Shown in pieces: positions 53,291-62,667 of a stretch of DNA of 64,000 nt. A model generated the notes under the pieces. It had not been told where the DNA came from and did no database searches. It saw nothing but the letters and a program-made list of their open reading frames with translations. The DNA comes from Chitinophaga sp. S165 (lineage in GTDB: Bacteria; Bacteroidota; Bacteroidia; Chitinophagales; Chitinophagaceae). Each line of letters opens with the position of its first letter. Within the stretch, counting starts at the first letter, position 1. Location: positions 1 through 64,000 of the forward strand of contig NZ_QGTG01000013.1 in assembly GCF_003182155.1 (NCBI RefSeq), given 5' to 3'. A program made the translations under genes and the position numbers.

Positions 53291-54523
53291 TTATTTTTTC
53301 AGTTTAGCCTGCAGTGCGTTATCCAGTTCCTGAAGGAATTCTTCAGTGTACAGGTAATGCTTGCCATGCTCAACTTTGTTACCATGGATACAAACTGCCA
53401 GGTCTTTTGTCATTTTACCGCTTTCTACGACTTCAACGCAAACTGCTTCCAGTGCATGACAGAAGTCGATCAGCTGCTGGTTTTTGTCCAGACGGCCACG
53501 GAATTCCAGACCACGGGTCCATGCAAAGATAGACGCGATCGGGTTAGTAGAAGTTGGTTTACCAGCCTGGTGATCACGATAGTGACGGGTTACAGTACCG
53601 TGTGCAGCTTCTGCTTCCATTACAGTACCATCAGGAGTAACCAGGGTAGAGGTCATCAGACCCAGTGAACCGAAGCCTTGAGCAACGGTATCAGACTGTA
53701 CGTCACCGTCGTAGTTCTTACATGCCCATACGAAGTTACCATTCCATTTCAGTGCGCTCGCAACCATGTCATCGATCAGACGGTGCTCATAGGTCAGGCC
53801 ATTTTTCTGGAATTCAGCTTTGAATTCGTTCTGGTAGATCTCTTCGAAAATATCTTTGAAACGACCATCATATTTTTTCAGGATGGTATTCTTGGTACTC
53901 AGGTACAGCGGCCATTTTTTGATCAGCGCCTGGTTAAAACAAGCACGTGCAAATCCTTTGATAGATTCGTCAGTGTTGTACATAGCCAGTGCAACGCCAT
54001 CGCCTTTGAAGTTGTATACTTCATGCTCGATCACTTCACCGTTCTCGCCTTCGAACTTAATGGTCAGTTTACCTTTACCTTTCGTTACGAAGTCGGTAGC
54101 GCGGTACTGGTCACCGAAAGCGTGACGGCCAATACAGATAGGAGCAGTCCAGTTAGGCACCAGGCGTGGTACATTGCTGGTTACGATCGGCTCACGGAAC
54201 ACAGTACCGTCCAGGATGTTACGGATAGTACCATTTGGAGACTTCCACATCTGTTTCAGCTTGAATTCCTTCACACGCTCTTCATCAGGAGTGATGGTAG
54301 CACATTTGATACCAACACCTACTTCCCTGATCGCATTAGCAGCATCGATGGTCACCTGATCATTGGTAGCATCGCGATGTTCCATACCGAGGTCAAAGTA
54401 TTTGATATCAACCTCCAGGTAAGGAAGGATCAGTTTATCTTTAATGAATTTCCAGATGATTCGCGTCATTTCATCTCCATCCAGTTCTACCACCGGGTTG
54501 GCGACTTTGATTTTTTCTGCCAT
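53291..54523 (-). CDS. icd: NADP-dependent isocitrate dehydrogenase, homodimeric eukaryote-like type
   Basis: It oxidises isocitrate to 2-oxoglutarate in the TCA cycle and supplies NADPH. The 410-residue protein resembles the eukaryotic IDH1/IDH2 type: it opens with VANPVVELDGDEMTRIIW, then KSPNGTIRNILDGTVFREPI (substrate loop), the KNYDGDVQSD metal-ligand segment and the AHGTVTRH cofactor motif near its C-terminal third. This type differs from the E. coli-like enzyme encoded 190 bases upstream on the same strand. A second NADP enzyme for the same reaction is unusual. Confidence 0.94.
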   Translation of the reverse strand: MAEKIKVANPVVELDGDEMTRIIWKFIKDKLILPYLEVDIKYFDLGMEHRDATNDQVTIDAANAIREVGVGIKCATITPDEERVKEFKLKQMWKSPNGTIRNILDGTVFREPIVTSNVPRLVPNWTAPICIGRHAFGDQYRATDFVTKGKGKLTIKFEGENGEVIEHEVYNFKGDGVALAMYNTDESIKGFARACFNQALIKKWPLYLSTKNTILKKYDGRFKDIFEEIYQNEFKAEFQKNGLTYEHRLIDDMVASALKWNGNFVWACKNYDGDVQSDTVAQGFGSLGLMTSTLVTPDGTVMEAEAAHGTVTRHYRDHQAGKPTSTNPIASIFAWTRGLEFRGRLDKNQQLIDFCHALEAVCVEVVESGKMTKDLAVCIHGNKVEHGKHYLYTEEFLQELDNALQAKLKK

Positions 54524-54712
54524 TTCGACTTTGATTTTTAATTAGATATGAGTGTTCATGTGATAATCGTGAAATATACGATAACCGGGTATAATTTACA
54601 AGTTCCGCTTCTCACAGCATGGTATCGCAACAATTCTTTTACAAATAAATGAATTATCACTGTCTACCAACGCCTTGAAAAGCGGAACTATATATCTTTA
54701 TAACACTATGCA

Positions 54713-55978
54713 TTACAGGTGCTTGATCACTTCGTCTGCGAATTCGCTGGTCTTAACCAGTGTCGCATCGTCCATCAGCTTGTAGAAGTCTACGGTCACA
54801 CGTTTACGTGCGATCGCAGTACTGAGGCCTTTTGTAATGATATCTGCAGCTTCTTTCCAGCCCATGTACTCCAGCATCATTACACCACTGAGGATGACTG
54901 AGCTTGGGTTCATAGTGTCTGTATTAGCGAAGCGCGGTGCAGTACCGTGAGTTGCTTCGAACACAGCATGGCCGGTCAGATAGTTAATGTTAGCGCCCGG
55001 AGCGATACCGATACCACCCACAGCAGCAGCAAGTGCATCGGAGATGTAGTCGCCGTTCAGGTTGAGGGTAGCCACTACGGAGTAATCCTGTGGCGCCAGG
55101 AGGATCTGCTGAAGGAAGTTATCTGCGATAACATCTTTCACGATCAGTTTTTTATGTGCAATAGCTACATTCAGCTCTTTATTCGCTTCTTCTTCACCGC
55201 TGGCTTTTTTGGTAGCTTCCCACTGTTCCCAGGTATATACCTGCTCACCGAATTCACGCACAGCCAGTTCATAACCCCAGTTCATGAAACCACCTTCGGT
55301 GAATTTCATGATATTACCCTTGTGTACCAGTGTCAGGGAAGGCAGTTTCTGCTCCAGTGCATACTTCAGCGCTGCACGTACCAGTCTTTCAGTACCATCT
55401 TTGGAAACGGGTTTAATACCGAGGGAAGATGTTTCAGGGAAACGGATCTTTTTAACACCCATTTCATTCTGCAGGAAGGTCAGCAGCTTTTCAGCTTCCG
55501 GCGTTCCATACATATATTCTATACCGGCATAGATGTCTTCAGTGTTTTCACGGAAGATCACCATGTCTACCTTTTCAGGATGTTTTACCGGAGAAGGTAC
55601 TTTATCAAACCAACGTACAGGGCGTACACAAGCATAAAGGTCCAGTTCCTGGCGCATAGCCACGTTCAGGGAGCGGATACCGCCACCTACCGGTGTGGAT
55701 AATGGTCCTTTGATGGATACCAGGTATTCTTTGAAAGCATCCAGTGTAGCTTTCGGCAGCCATTCACCTGTTTGCTGAAAGGCTTTCTCACCAGCCAGCA
55801 CCTCTTTCCATTCTATCTTTCTTTGTCCACCATAGGCTTTTTCAACAGCGGCGTCAAATACACGCACACTGGCCCGCCAGATATCAGGTCCTATTCCGTC
55901 ACCTTCAATGAAAGGAATAATGGGTTGATTGGGCACCTGTAACTGGCCATTGGTCATTGATATTTTTTCTGCCGGCAT
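54713..55978 (-). CDS. icd: NADP-dependent isocitrate dehydrogenase, E. coli-like type
   Basis: A 421-residue protein of the bacterial Icd type, doing the same reaction as the gene downstream. Substrate residues are in IKGPLSTPVGGGIRSLNV (the serine loop phosphorylated by AceK in E. coli); FRENTEDIYAGIE and LVHKGNIMKFTEG follow. The cofactor motif is HGTAPRFAN, with Arg-Phe where the NADP-specific E. coli enzyme has Lys-Tyr. The start at 55978 is preferred: a longer frame to 56041 would contain the -7 box TACCTTTG (56030-56023 on this strand). No aceK is seen. Confidence 0.93.
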   Translation of the reverse strand: MPAEKISMTNGQLQVPNQPIIPFIEGDGIGPDIWRASVRVFDAAVEKAYGGQRKIEWKEVLAGEKAFQQTGEWLPKATLDAFKEYLVSIKGPLSTPVGGGIRSLNVAMRQELDLYACVRPVRWFDKVPSPVKHPEKVDMVIFRENTEDIYAGIEYMYGTPEAEKLLTFLQNEMGVKKIRFPETSSLGIKPVSKDGTERLVRAALKYALEQKLPSLTLVHKGNIMKFTEGGFMNWGYELAVREFGEQVYTWEQWEATKKASGEEEANKELNVAIAHKKLIVKDVIADNFLQQILLAPQDYSVVATLNLNGDYISDALAAAVGGIGIAPGANINYLTGHAVFEATHGTAPRFANTDTMNPSSVILSGVMMLEYMGWKEAADIITKGLSTAIARKRVTVDFYKLMDDATLVKTSEFADEVIKHL

Positions 55979-56047
55979 AAAACAGTTTCTTTGCGATTTG
56001 CGTAATTTATAATAATCGAGCGCAAAGGTACGGAATAACACACATCT

Positions 56048-56758
56048 ATGGGCTACTATATATGGTCTATGGTCTTTTTCTTATTTTTGACGGCAAAAAA
56101 AGAAGAGATCCCTATGATACCGGGCATTCATACATCCCAGGACACTACTGCCGGCCATTTCACCTATCTGGCACTGGGAGATAGCTATACGATCGGAGAA
56201 AGCGTACCGGAAGAGCATCGCTTCCCCGTACAGGCAGCCAGGCTGCTTGCTGCAGAAGGCATTAACATCGCCGCTCCCCGCATCATCGCTAAAACAGGTT
56301 GGACCACAGACGAGCTGGAAGCAGCTGTTAACGAGGCCGCCATCACCGATACATTCAGTGTTGTAACCCTGCTCATAGGCGTGAATAACCAATACCGTGG
56401 GCGCAGCATTCCTGAATATAAGACAGAGTTCACCCGGCTGCTGACGCAGGCTATCCGGTTTGCCGGTGGTCATTCCGACAGGGTAGTGGTGCTGTCGATC
56501 CCTGACTGGGGTGTGGTTCCCTTCGCCGAAGGCCGCGACCGTGAGCAGATCGGGGATGAAATAGACGCTTTTAACGCCGCCAACAGGACCATTGCCAAAA
56601 AATTCCGCGTGCACTATCTTGATATTACTGCCGATAGCCGCAAAGCTGCCAGTGATCCCAGTCTGGTAGCCAGCGACGGGTTACATTATTCCGGTAAGGA
56701 AATGGCTGTTTGGGCCGGTAAATTAGCCGGTATAATGCAGGGCATCCTTCAGCAATAA
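56048..56758 (+). CDS. SGNH/GDSL-family hydrolase
   Basis: A 236-residue lipase/esterase-fold protein. Block I carries the catalytic Ser in YLALGDSYT, block III Asn in LLIGVNNQYRG, and block V Asp/His in SDGLHYS. A hydrophobic N-terminal stretch (about 5-16) might be a signal or membrane anchor; an alternative ATG at 56114 would drop it. The substrate is unknown. Divergent from the E. coli-like icd gene. Confidence 0.88.
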   Translation: MGYYIWSMVFFLFLTAKKEEIPMIPGIHTSQDTTAGHFTYLALGDSYTIGESVPEEHRFPVQAARLLAAEGINIAAPRIIAKTGWTTDELEAAVNEAAITDTFSVVTLLIGVNNQYRGRSIPEYKTEFTRLLTQAIRFAGGHSDRVVVLSIPDWGVVPFAEGRDREQIGDEIDAFNAANRTIAKKFRVHYLDITADSRKAASDPSLVASDGLHYSGKEMAVWAGKLAGIMQGILQQ

Positions 56759-56871
56759 TTTTTACCGTCTTTTTCATGCCGTTTACCGGGATTGAACAAC
56801 CTGTTAGCCTAAATAGGCTTTCCCATACCACGTGTGCTTACTAAGTTTGTACCATAAATGTTAAATATCAT

Positions 56872-57642
56872 ATGGATAACCAAGATTATACGAAAGACGA
56901 TAGAAGGGCTAAAAGGAGAGCTGAAAGAGAGGACAGAAGGATCAATCATCAGGAAAATCATAAATTCAATAAAGGGATGATCTTTTTACTGATCGGTGCT
57001 TTCCTCTTTATAAGAAGCCTCGATCTCAACCTGCCGTTGTGGATCTTTTCCTGGCAAACCCTCATCATCTTTATTGGTACCCTGATGCTGGTATACAGCG
57101 GGTTCAAGAACTGGGGAGGCCTGATCATGATCCTTGTAGGCTCCATTTTCCTGATAAAAGAATATGTAGACCTCACATATGATATTACGCGGTTCATATG
57201 GCCTGCGCTCTTTACCGTGGTCGGCCTGGCGTTGATCTTCGGCAGAAGACAGGAGTCCACCATGAAAGACAGACGGGTATTACCCCCCGGAGCTACCGTG
57301 GAAGATTACATTGACTCTTCAGTGATCTTCAGCGGAGAGAACAGGGTGGTGGTATCAAAACAGTTCAGCGGTGGAAAAGTAACCGCCATCTTCGGAGGCG
57401 CAGACTTCAACCTGATACAGGCCGACTTCCAGGACCGTGTTGAATTTGATGTAACCTGCATCTTCGGCGGTATTGAACTGATCGTGCCGGCCAACTGGGA
57501 TATCCGCCTGGACATGCACACCATCATGGGTGGCGTTACAGACAAACGTCCCACAGAACTGCTGGCAAGTAATTCCGACAAGATCTTCGTCATCAAAGGC
57601 ACTTGCATCTTCGGCGGCGTAGAGATCAAAAACTATGTCTGA
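56872..57642 (+). CDS. LiaF-like membrane protein
   Basis: A 256-residue protein with a basic, charged N-terminus, about four membrane helices (residues 34-122) and a C-terminal beta-helical LiaF-type domain with repeated phrases such as VTAIFGGADFNL, CIFGGIELIVPA and TCIFGGVEIKNYV. LiaF proteins modulate cell-envelope two-component systems in Firmicutes. Here it lies upstream of a LytS/LytR pair on the same strand and could be a modulator, which is inference from position. Confidence 0.88.
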   Translation: MDNQDYTKDDRRAKRRAEREDRRINHQENHKFNKGMIFLLIGAFLFIRSLDLNLPLWIFSWQTLIIFIGTLMLVYSGFKNWGGLIMILVGSIFLIKEYVDLTYDITRFIWPALFTVVGLALIFGRRQESTMKDRRVLPPGATVEDYIDSSVIFSGENRVVVSKQFSGGKVTAIFGGADFNLIQADFQDRVEFDVTCIFGGIELIVPANWDIRLDMHTIMGGVTDKRPTELLASNSDKIFVIKGTCIFGGVEIKNYV

Positions 57643-57675
57643 TCAACTTTATTTCATCCTCTAATTATATATTTT

Positions 57676-58029
57676 ATGCAATGGTTTGTAGCCAAGATCG
57701 TTTACCAGATCATCACCGGAAAAGGAGAGCATAACCCACAGTTTGATGAGCAGTTACGACTGATCAGCGCCAACAACCGTGATGAAGCATGGAAACGCGC
57801 AAGTGAGATAGGTATACAGGAACAATACGCTTTCAAAAATCAAAGACAGGAACTGGTAGAATGGCGTTTCATTAACGTACCGGAAGTGAACTTGCTGAGC
57901 TCTCTGGGAGATGGTATGGAACTCTATTCACGGATAGAAGAACCGGGAGATGCCAAAGCATATATTTCCTGGTTGCAGGTAAAGGCCGCTCACCTGAAAG
58001 GCCCGCAACTGCTGGACGTTCACGCTTAA
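57676..58029 (+). CDS. DUF4288-domain protein
   Basis: A 117-residue soluble protein starting MQWFVAKIVYQI, with the RDEAWKRASEIGIQEQYAF and FINVPEVNLL segments typical of DUF4288. The function of the family is unknown. It sits between the LiaF-like gene and the sensor kinase, 25 bases before the kinase start, so it is probably in the same operon. Confidence 0.8.
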   Translation: MQWFVAKIVYQIITGKGEHNPQFDEQLRLISANNRDEAWKRASEIGIQEQYAFKNQRQELVEWRFINVPEVNLLSSLGDGMELYSRIEEPGDAKAYISWLQVKAAHLKGPQLLDVHA

Positions 58030-58054
58030 TTGTTCAATCCTTATTCCGCACCCT

Positions 58055-59113
58055 TTGGCAAATCCAATACTGGCAAACAAATCTTTCAGATGGGCTTTAA
58101 TAGGCACAACGTATGTGTTCACAATCATACAGGCCTATCTGCTGATATGCTGGTTTAGTATAAGCGATAGTATAGCATGGACAGATAGTGTGGTGCACAA
58201 TGTGTTGCTCGCGCTGACAGGACTGGCAGTTTGTTTCAGTATGTCGCACTACCGGCCTGTAAAAGCTAAATACTTTTTCCTGCTGGTGTACTGCTCCGTA
58301 CTGACGATCATCTGGATAACGTTCAGCTATTGTATCCTGTATCACACCTTCGGATCAGTAATCTTCTATCAACACTGGTTGTTCTTTGCTTTGCCGGTAC
58401 GTTTTATAATAGGATGGCTGATCATTACTGCACTCGGTATTAAGACCGTAATGTGGTACAATATGGACGAACAGCGCGAAGAGCTGTCCCGTAAAGAGGC
58501 GACAGAACGACTGGCAAGAGAGGCCGAGTTGTATAAGTTAAGACAGCAGTTGCAACCGCACTTCCTGTTCAACAGCCTGAACTCTATCAATGCGCTGATC
58601 GCATTACGCCCGCAGCAGGCAAGGGAAATGGTTCTGAAGCTGAGTGATTTTCTGCGAGGTACGCTCAAACGTGAAGATCAGCAATGGATACTGTTACCGG
58701 AAGAACTACAGTACCTGCAGTTATATCTTGATATTGAAAAAGTGAGGTTTGGCCACCGGTTATCAACAGCAATTACTGCGGATGATGCTACTGCGCGACT
58801 GATGATACCGCCGATGCTCCTGCAGCCCGTTGTGGAAAACGCCATCAAGTACGGATTATACGATACGACAGAATCTATCACGATATCAATTACAGCATGG
58901 CAGACAGACGACATGCTTTTCATACAGGTGCAGAACCCTTTCGATCCTGAACTGCAAACACCCGCAGGTACTGGTTTTGGGCTCTCATCTATAGACAGGA
59001 GGCTCTATCTGTTGTTTGGCAGAAAAGACCTGCTGGAAACTAACGCAAACGGAAATATTTTTACTACCCTGATTAAAGTGCCACAGCTATATGATAAAAG
59101 CAGTAATAATTGA
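58055..59113 (+). CDS. LytS-type sensor histidine kinase
   Basis: The 352-residue membrane kinase has four predicted membrane helices (about 12-34, 45-62, 72-92 and 106-128), a short coiled coil, and the His_kinase/HATPase pair. The phospho-acceptor is His169 in LQPHFLFNSL, and the ATP site has LLQPVVENAIKYGL and GTGFGLSSI. The start is TTG at 58055; the next in-frame Met lies inside the membrane region. It overlaps the response-regulator gene by 23 bases. Ligand unknown; the LiaF-like neighbour suggests envelope sensing. Confidence 0.9.
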   Translation: MANPILANKSFRWALIGTTYVFTIIQAYLLICWFSISDSIAWTDSVVHNVLLALTGLAVCFSMSHYRPVKAKYFFLLVYCSVLTIIWITFSYCILYHTFGSVIFYQHWLFFALPVRFIIGWLIITALGIKTVMWYNMDEQREELSRKEATERLAREAELYKLRQQLQPHFLFNSLNSINALIALRPQQAREMVLKLSDFLRGTLKREDQQWILLPEELQYLQLYLDIEKVRFGHRLSTAITADDATARLMIPPMLLQPVVENAIKYGLYDTTESITISITAWQTDDMLFIQVQNPFDPELQTPAGTGFGLSSIDRRLYLLFGRKDLLETNANGNIFTTLIKVPQLYDKSSNN

Positions 59114-59831
59114 TGATGAGCCTTTGGCGCGTGAGATAGTGAAAGAGTACCTGCAATCCTTTCCGCAGGTGCAGCTGATGCAGGAATGCGGAGATGGATT
59201 TGAAGGATTAAAGGCTATACAACAACAGCAGCCGGACATTATTTTCCTGGATGTGCAGATGCCTAAAATTAATGGCTTTGAAATGCTGGAACTGGTGGAA
59301 GAACTGCCTGCAGTCATATTTACCACCGCTTTCGAGGAACATGCTATCCGTGCTTTTGAAGTGAATGCGGTAGACTATCTGCTGAAGCCATTTTCAAAAG
59401 AACGTTTTGATAAAGCTGTACAGAAATGGCTGGACCGCCATGCAGCAGATGAATTGCAACAAACAAGCGCATTACTTGAAACGGCGGCTTCATCGCCAAT
59501 ACAGAGCAATAGAGTAGTGGTGAAGATCAATGGTAAGATCAAGATCATTCCTGTACAGGATATTCACTACCTGGAAGCAGCAGATGATTATGTAAAAATA
59601 ATAACGCCGGAAGGAGCTTTCCTGAAGAACAAGACTATGCAGTTCTTCGAGAAATCGCTTGACCCGCAGCAGTTTGCGCGTGTACACCGCTCTTATATGC
59701 TGAACATAAACCAGGTAACACGTATTGAGCCTTATGAGAAGGAAAACCACCTGGCCATTTTAAAAACAGGTGCGAAAGTACCGGTGAGTAAGACAGGATA
59801 TCCCCGGCTGAAAGCGGCGTTGGGATTATAA
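59091..59831 (+). CDS. LytTR-family response regulator
   Basis: A 246-residue regulator with a receiver domain (acidic pocket DDEP, phospho-acceptor Asp54 in IIFLDVQMP, KPFS loop) and a C-terminal LytTR DNA-binding domain (IHYLEAADDYVKII, FARVHRSYMLNINQV). Its start lies within the kinase gene. The layout is the same as the regulator at 15371, but that kinase has a TPR sensor and this one a membrane sensor. Likely to control envelope genes, possibly the LiaF-like gene upstream. Confidence 0.94.
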   Translation: MIKAVIIDDEPLAREIVKEYLQSFPQVQLMQECGDGFEGLKAIQQQQPDIIFLDVQMPKINGFEMLELVEELPAVIFTTAFEEHAIRAFEVNAVDYLLKPFSKERFDKAVQKWLDRHAADELQQTSALLETAASSPIQSNRVVVKINGKIKIIPVQDIHYLEAADDYVKIITPEGAFLKNKTMQFFEKSLDPQQFARVHRSYMLNINQVTRIEPYEKENHLAILKTGAKVPVSKTGYPRLKAALGL

Positions 59832-59854
59832 GATATATTGCTTTTTTCAGAAGA

Positions 59855-59893
59855 AAAGGGAAAGATCTCGTCATCTTTCCCTTTCTTTTTTTA
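59855..59893 (+). terminator. Terminator of the LytS/LytR operon
   Basis: AAAGGGAAAGAT (59855-59866) and ATCTTTCCCTTT (59873-59884) form a perfect 12-bp stem with loop CTCGTC, followed by CTTTTTTT. Confidence 0.88.
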
Positions 59894-61768
59894 TTGTACG
59901 ACCAATACTGGTATGCGCACTTTATGTCTTACCTGATTGGTGGTTTCACCATAGATCCAGTCTTTGATACCGGTATGTCCATGACCGCCCAGCACAAGGA
60001 AATCAGCCCTTTCTTCTTTCACGATCCGCACTATTTCTTCTGCACGATGCCGGTATCCCAGCAGGCCTTTTGCTCTGATGTTTTTTTCATGCAGCAGCCT
60101 GATATAAGCATCCATTTGCTCCTTATCTTTCCTTGTTTCAAAGTCGTCCGACTCTCTTCCAAGATACCTTGCAGAAGCGCTTTCAACAACATGTATGAGT
60201 AAGTACTCCGTTGATGGATTCCCATGTGCCAACGCATTGGAGATGATCTTTTCATCATCCCTACTGAAGTCAAGCGCCAGCGCGATGCGGTTATATACCG
60301 GTGGCTGAATATCTCCCAAAGAAAAATCAGGTGTGGTATGAATACGCGAAGATGCTTTCTGCTGATATCGGCTGATCAGCGGATAGGCAATCGTTATAGC
60401 AATGAGCGCCAGAAAACCAACGCCTGCGATAATGATCAGGATATCGATCCAGATGTTGCCGTTGTTGCTGATGTATTTTGCAGCTTCTGTATATACCATG
60501 CGGGTATTGAGGTAAACCAGTACGGCTGTGATAACCCAACTGAGAACTTTTACCAGTGGCCCGACTGCATAACTGCCCATGCTTTTTTTATCACTCACGA
60601 AATGTATAAGCGGAATGATAGCAAAGCCCAGTTGTAAACTTAAGAGCACCTGACTGAAGACCAGCAGTTCGCCTACTTTTTCCGGACCGGCAATGAGTAT
60701 CACGAACAGGGCCGGTATAATAGCCAGCAGTCGTGTAAGCAGACGGCGGAGCCAGGGATTGATACGTAACCGGAGATAGCCTTCCATTACGATCTGTCCT
60801 GCCAGCGTACCGGTTACGGTGGAGCTTTGTCCGGCGGCAATCAGTGCGATGGCAAAGAGGGCAGGGGCCCATTTATTACCCAGCAAGCCTTCCAGCAGCT
60901 GATGTGCATCCTGGATCTCTGCAATATCTGTACGCCCGGTTTTGAAGAACACAGTTGCCGCCAGAATGAGTATGGCCGCATTTACAAAGAAAGCCAGGTT
61001 CAGCGCCACAGCACTATCTATAAAGTTAAGCTTCAGCGCCTGCCGGATACCTTTTTCGTCCCGCTGTATCTTACGTGTTTGCACGAGGGCGGAATGCAGA
61101 TAGAGGTTGTGCGGCATGACAGTAGCGCCGATGATCCCAATGGCAATATATAATGCAGCATTGTCCGGTATGCTGGGTACAAAACCTGTTACTACCTCGC
61201 CCATAACAGGTTTGGCCATCATTAGTTCTGCCAGGAAGGATACGCCTACAATGGCTACCAGCGCAATGATAAAGGCTTCCATCTTGCGGATGCCATAGCG
61301 TTGTAATATGAGCAGCAGGAAGGTATCAAGCACGGTAATGCTTACACCCCATTGCAAAGGAAGGCCGGTCAGTAATTGTATACCAATGGCCATACCCAGC
61401 ACCTCTGCAAGGTCTGTAGCTGCAATGGCTATTTCTGCAAGAACGTATAAGATGAAATTGACGCCGGGAGGATAGGTTTCACGATTGGCCTGTGCCAGGT
61501 CACGTCCTCTTACAATGCCCAGGCGGGCGCTCAGTGATTGTAGCAGCAGTGCCATGAGATTACTCATTAAGAGCACCCACAGCAGGGTATAGCCGTATTG
61601 GCTGCCGCCTGCAAGGTCCGTAGCCCAGTTGCCCGGGTCCATATATCCTACACTGACAAGATAGGCAGGGCCGAAGAAGGATAACAATTTGCGCCAGCGG
61701 CTCGTGCTGGCAACCGTAGTATCTACGCTCTGATGAACTTCACCTAACGAAGTATGCTGATGATTCAT
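59891..61768 (-). CDS. Nramp-family Mn/Fe transporter with C-terminal universal stress domain
   Basis: A 625-residue inner-membrane proton-coupled divalent-metal transporter. The Nramp core covers about 30-460 with eleven or so helices. The metal-binding motif in helix 1 is DPGNW (44-48) and that in helix 6 is MPHNLYLHS. After a short linker, residues about 485-625 form a UspA-type domain starting YNRIALALDF and carrying the ATP-binding loop GGHGHTGIKDWIYG. Standard MntH proteins lack this domain. Together with the DtxR-type regulator upstream it fits manganese uptake. Confidence 0.92.
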   Translation of the reverse strand: MNHQHTSLGEVHQSVDTTVASTSRWRKLLSFFGPAYLVSVGYMDPGNWATDLAGGSQYGYTLLWVLLMSNLMALLLQSLSARLGIVRGRDLAQANRETYPPGVNFILYVLAEIAIAATDLAEVLGMAIGIQLLTGLPLQWGVSITVLDTFLLLILQRYGIRKMEAFIIALVAIVGVSFLAELMMAKPVMGEVVTGFVPSIPDNAALYIAIGIIGATVMPHNLYLHSALVQTRKIQRDEKGIRQALKLNFIDSAVALNLAFFVNAAILILAATVFFKTGRTDIAEIQDAHQLLEGLLGNKWAPALFAIALIAAGQSSTVTGTLAGQIVMEGYLRLRINPWLRRLLTRLLAIIPALFVILIAGPEKVGELLVFSQVLLSLQLGFAIIPLIHFVSDKKSMGSYAVGPLVKVLSWVITAVLVYLNTRMVYTEAAKYISNNGNIWIDILIIIAGVGFLALIAITIAYPLISRYQQKASSRIHTTPDFSLGDIQPPVYNRIALALDFSRDDEKIISNALAHGNPSTEYLLIHVVESASARYLGRESDDFETRKDKEQMDAYIRLLHEKNIRAKGLLGYRHRAEEIVRIVKEERADFLVLGGHGHTGIKDWIYGETTNQVRHKVRIPVLVVQ

Positions 61769-61866
61769 ATATTACTTGTTATGCAGCCGCAGACCGGTGC
61801 CGGTTGCCCGTGGGAGGGCTTTCCTGTATGTTTGTACCTCCCGGGATGTATAGTCTGCAGTTTGCT

Positions 61867-62529
61867 TTAAATCGGTTTGACCATTATATTTTTTGAGACC
61901 TGTTCGCTGATGGTAAAGGCAGGCTGATTACGGATCTTCAGTTCAATAGAGTTATCAAACTCGTACCGTTCTATCACATCCAGTTGTGTCCCCAAACGGA
62001 TGCCTTTAGCATTCAGGAATTCCAGTAATGCAGTTGATTTATCAGAAACGGCCACCACTTCCAGTCGTTTTGCTTTAGCCTTATGCAGTGGCGTTTGTAC
62101 GCGGGGCTTGCCCAATTTACCCTGGGCGTCGGGAATAGGATCGCCATGAGGATCTATCTGCGGGTTTCCCAGGAACTCACTGAGACGATTGGTCAGCTTT
62201 TCGCTGCGTACATGTTCCAGCTCTTCCGCCAGCTCATGTACCTCTTCCCAGCTGAATGACAGCTTATCTACCAGGAAACACTCCCACAGGCGGTGCCTGC
62301 GGATAATAGAGAGCGCTGCCTTTTTACCCTCTGGTGTCAGGTTGATACCCTGGTATTTTTCGTATGCAATGAGCTTCTTTTCCTTTAGTTTTTTTGCCAT
62401 GTCCGTAACAGACGCGGGCTTGGTATCCAGTTCGCCGGCTAATGCGTTGGTCGTAACCGCGTCCTGTCCCTCTTCCTCCAGTTTATAGATTGATTTGATG
62501 TAATTCTCCTCAGCAATCGACAAATTCAT
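61867..62529 (-). CDS. DtxR/MntR-family metal-dependent repressor
   Basis: A 220-residue protein with an N-terminal winged helix (about 5-65, including ALAGELDTKPASVTDMAKKL), a dimerisation domain rich in potential metal ligands (HRLWECFLV, EEVHELAEELEHV) and a C-terminal SH3-like FeoA domain (about 145-220). It lies directly upstream of the Nramp gene on the same strand with 98 bases between, so it probably represses this operon in response to Mn(II) or Fe(II). A DtxR-like palindrome is at 62547-62562. Confidence 0.92.
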   Translation of the reverse strand: MNLSIAEENYIKSIYKLEEEGQDAVTTNALAGELDTKPASVTDMAKKLKEKKLIAYEKYQGINLTPEGKKAALSIIRRHRLWECFLVDKLSFSWEEVHELAEELEHVRSEKLTNRLSEFLGNPQIDPHGDPIPDAQGKLGKPRVQTPLHKAKAKRLEVVAVSDKSTALLEFLNAKGIRLGTQLDVIERYEFDNSIELKIRNQPAFTISEQVSKNIMVKPI

Positions 62530-62546
62530 AATTCCTTAAAATAAAG

Positions 62547-62562
62547 TTTAGGTAAATCTAAA
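62547..62562. promoter_or_regulatory. Candidate operator of the DtxR/MntR-family repressor
   Basis: TTTAGGTAAATCTAAA is a near-perfect palindrome with TTTAG/CTAAA arms, close to the DtxR-family pattern. It lies 18 bases upstream of the repressor start and overlaps a minus-strand -7-like TAAACTTTA. It could also affect the divergent lipoprotein gene. Confidence 0.6.
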
Positions 62563-62667
62563 TAAAAGGTGTGAGAATTGCAAATGCAGAAGGTTTTGCA
62601 ATACCCTTATTTTGATCATATCATTTTTTTCTCTAACTTTTCAGCCATAATAAACAAGCATATACGC

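Noticed and set aside
53678..54541. Long open frame antisense to the eukaryote-like isocitrate dehydrogenase gene
   Set aside because: The coding strand has a clear full-length enzyme; the antisense translation has no recognisable motif.
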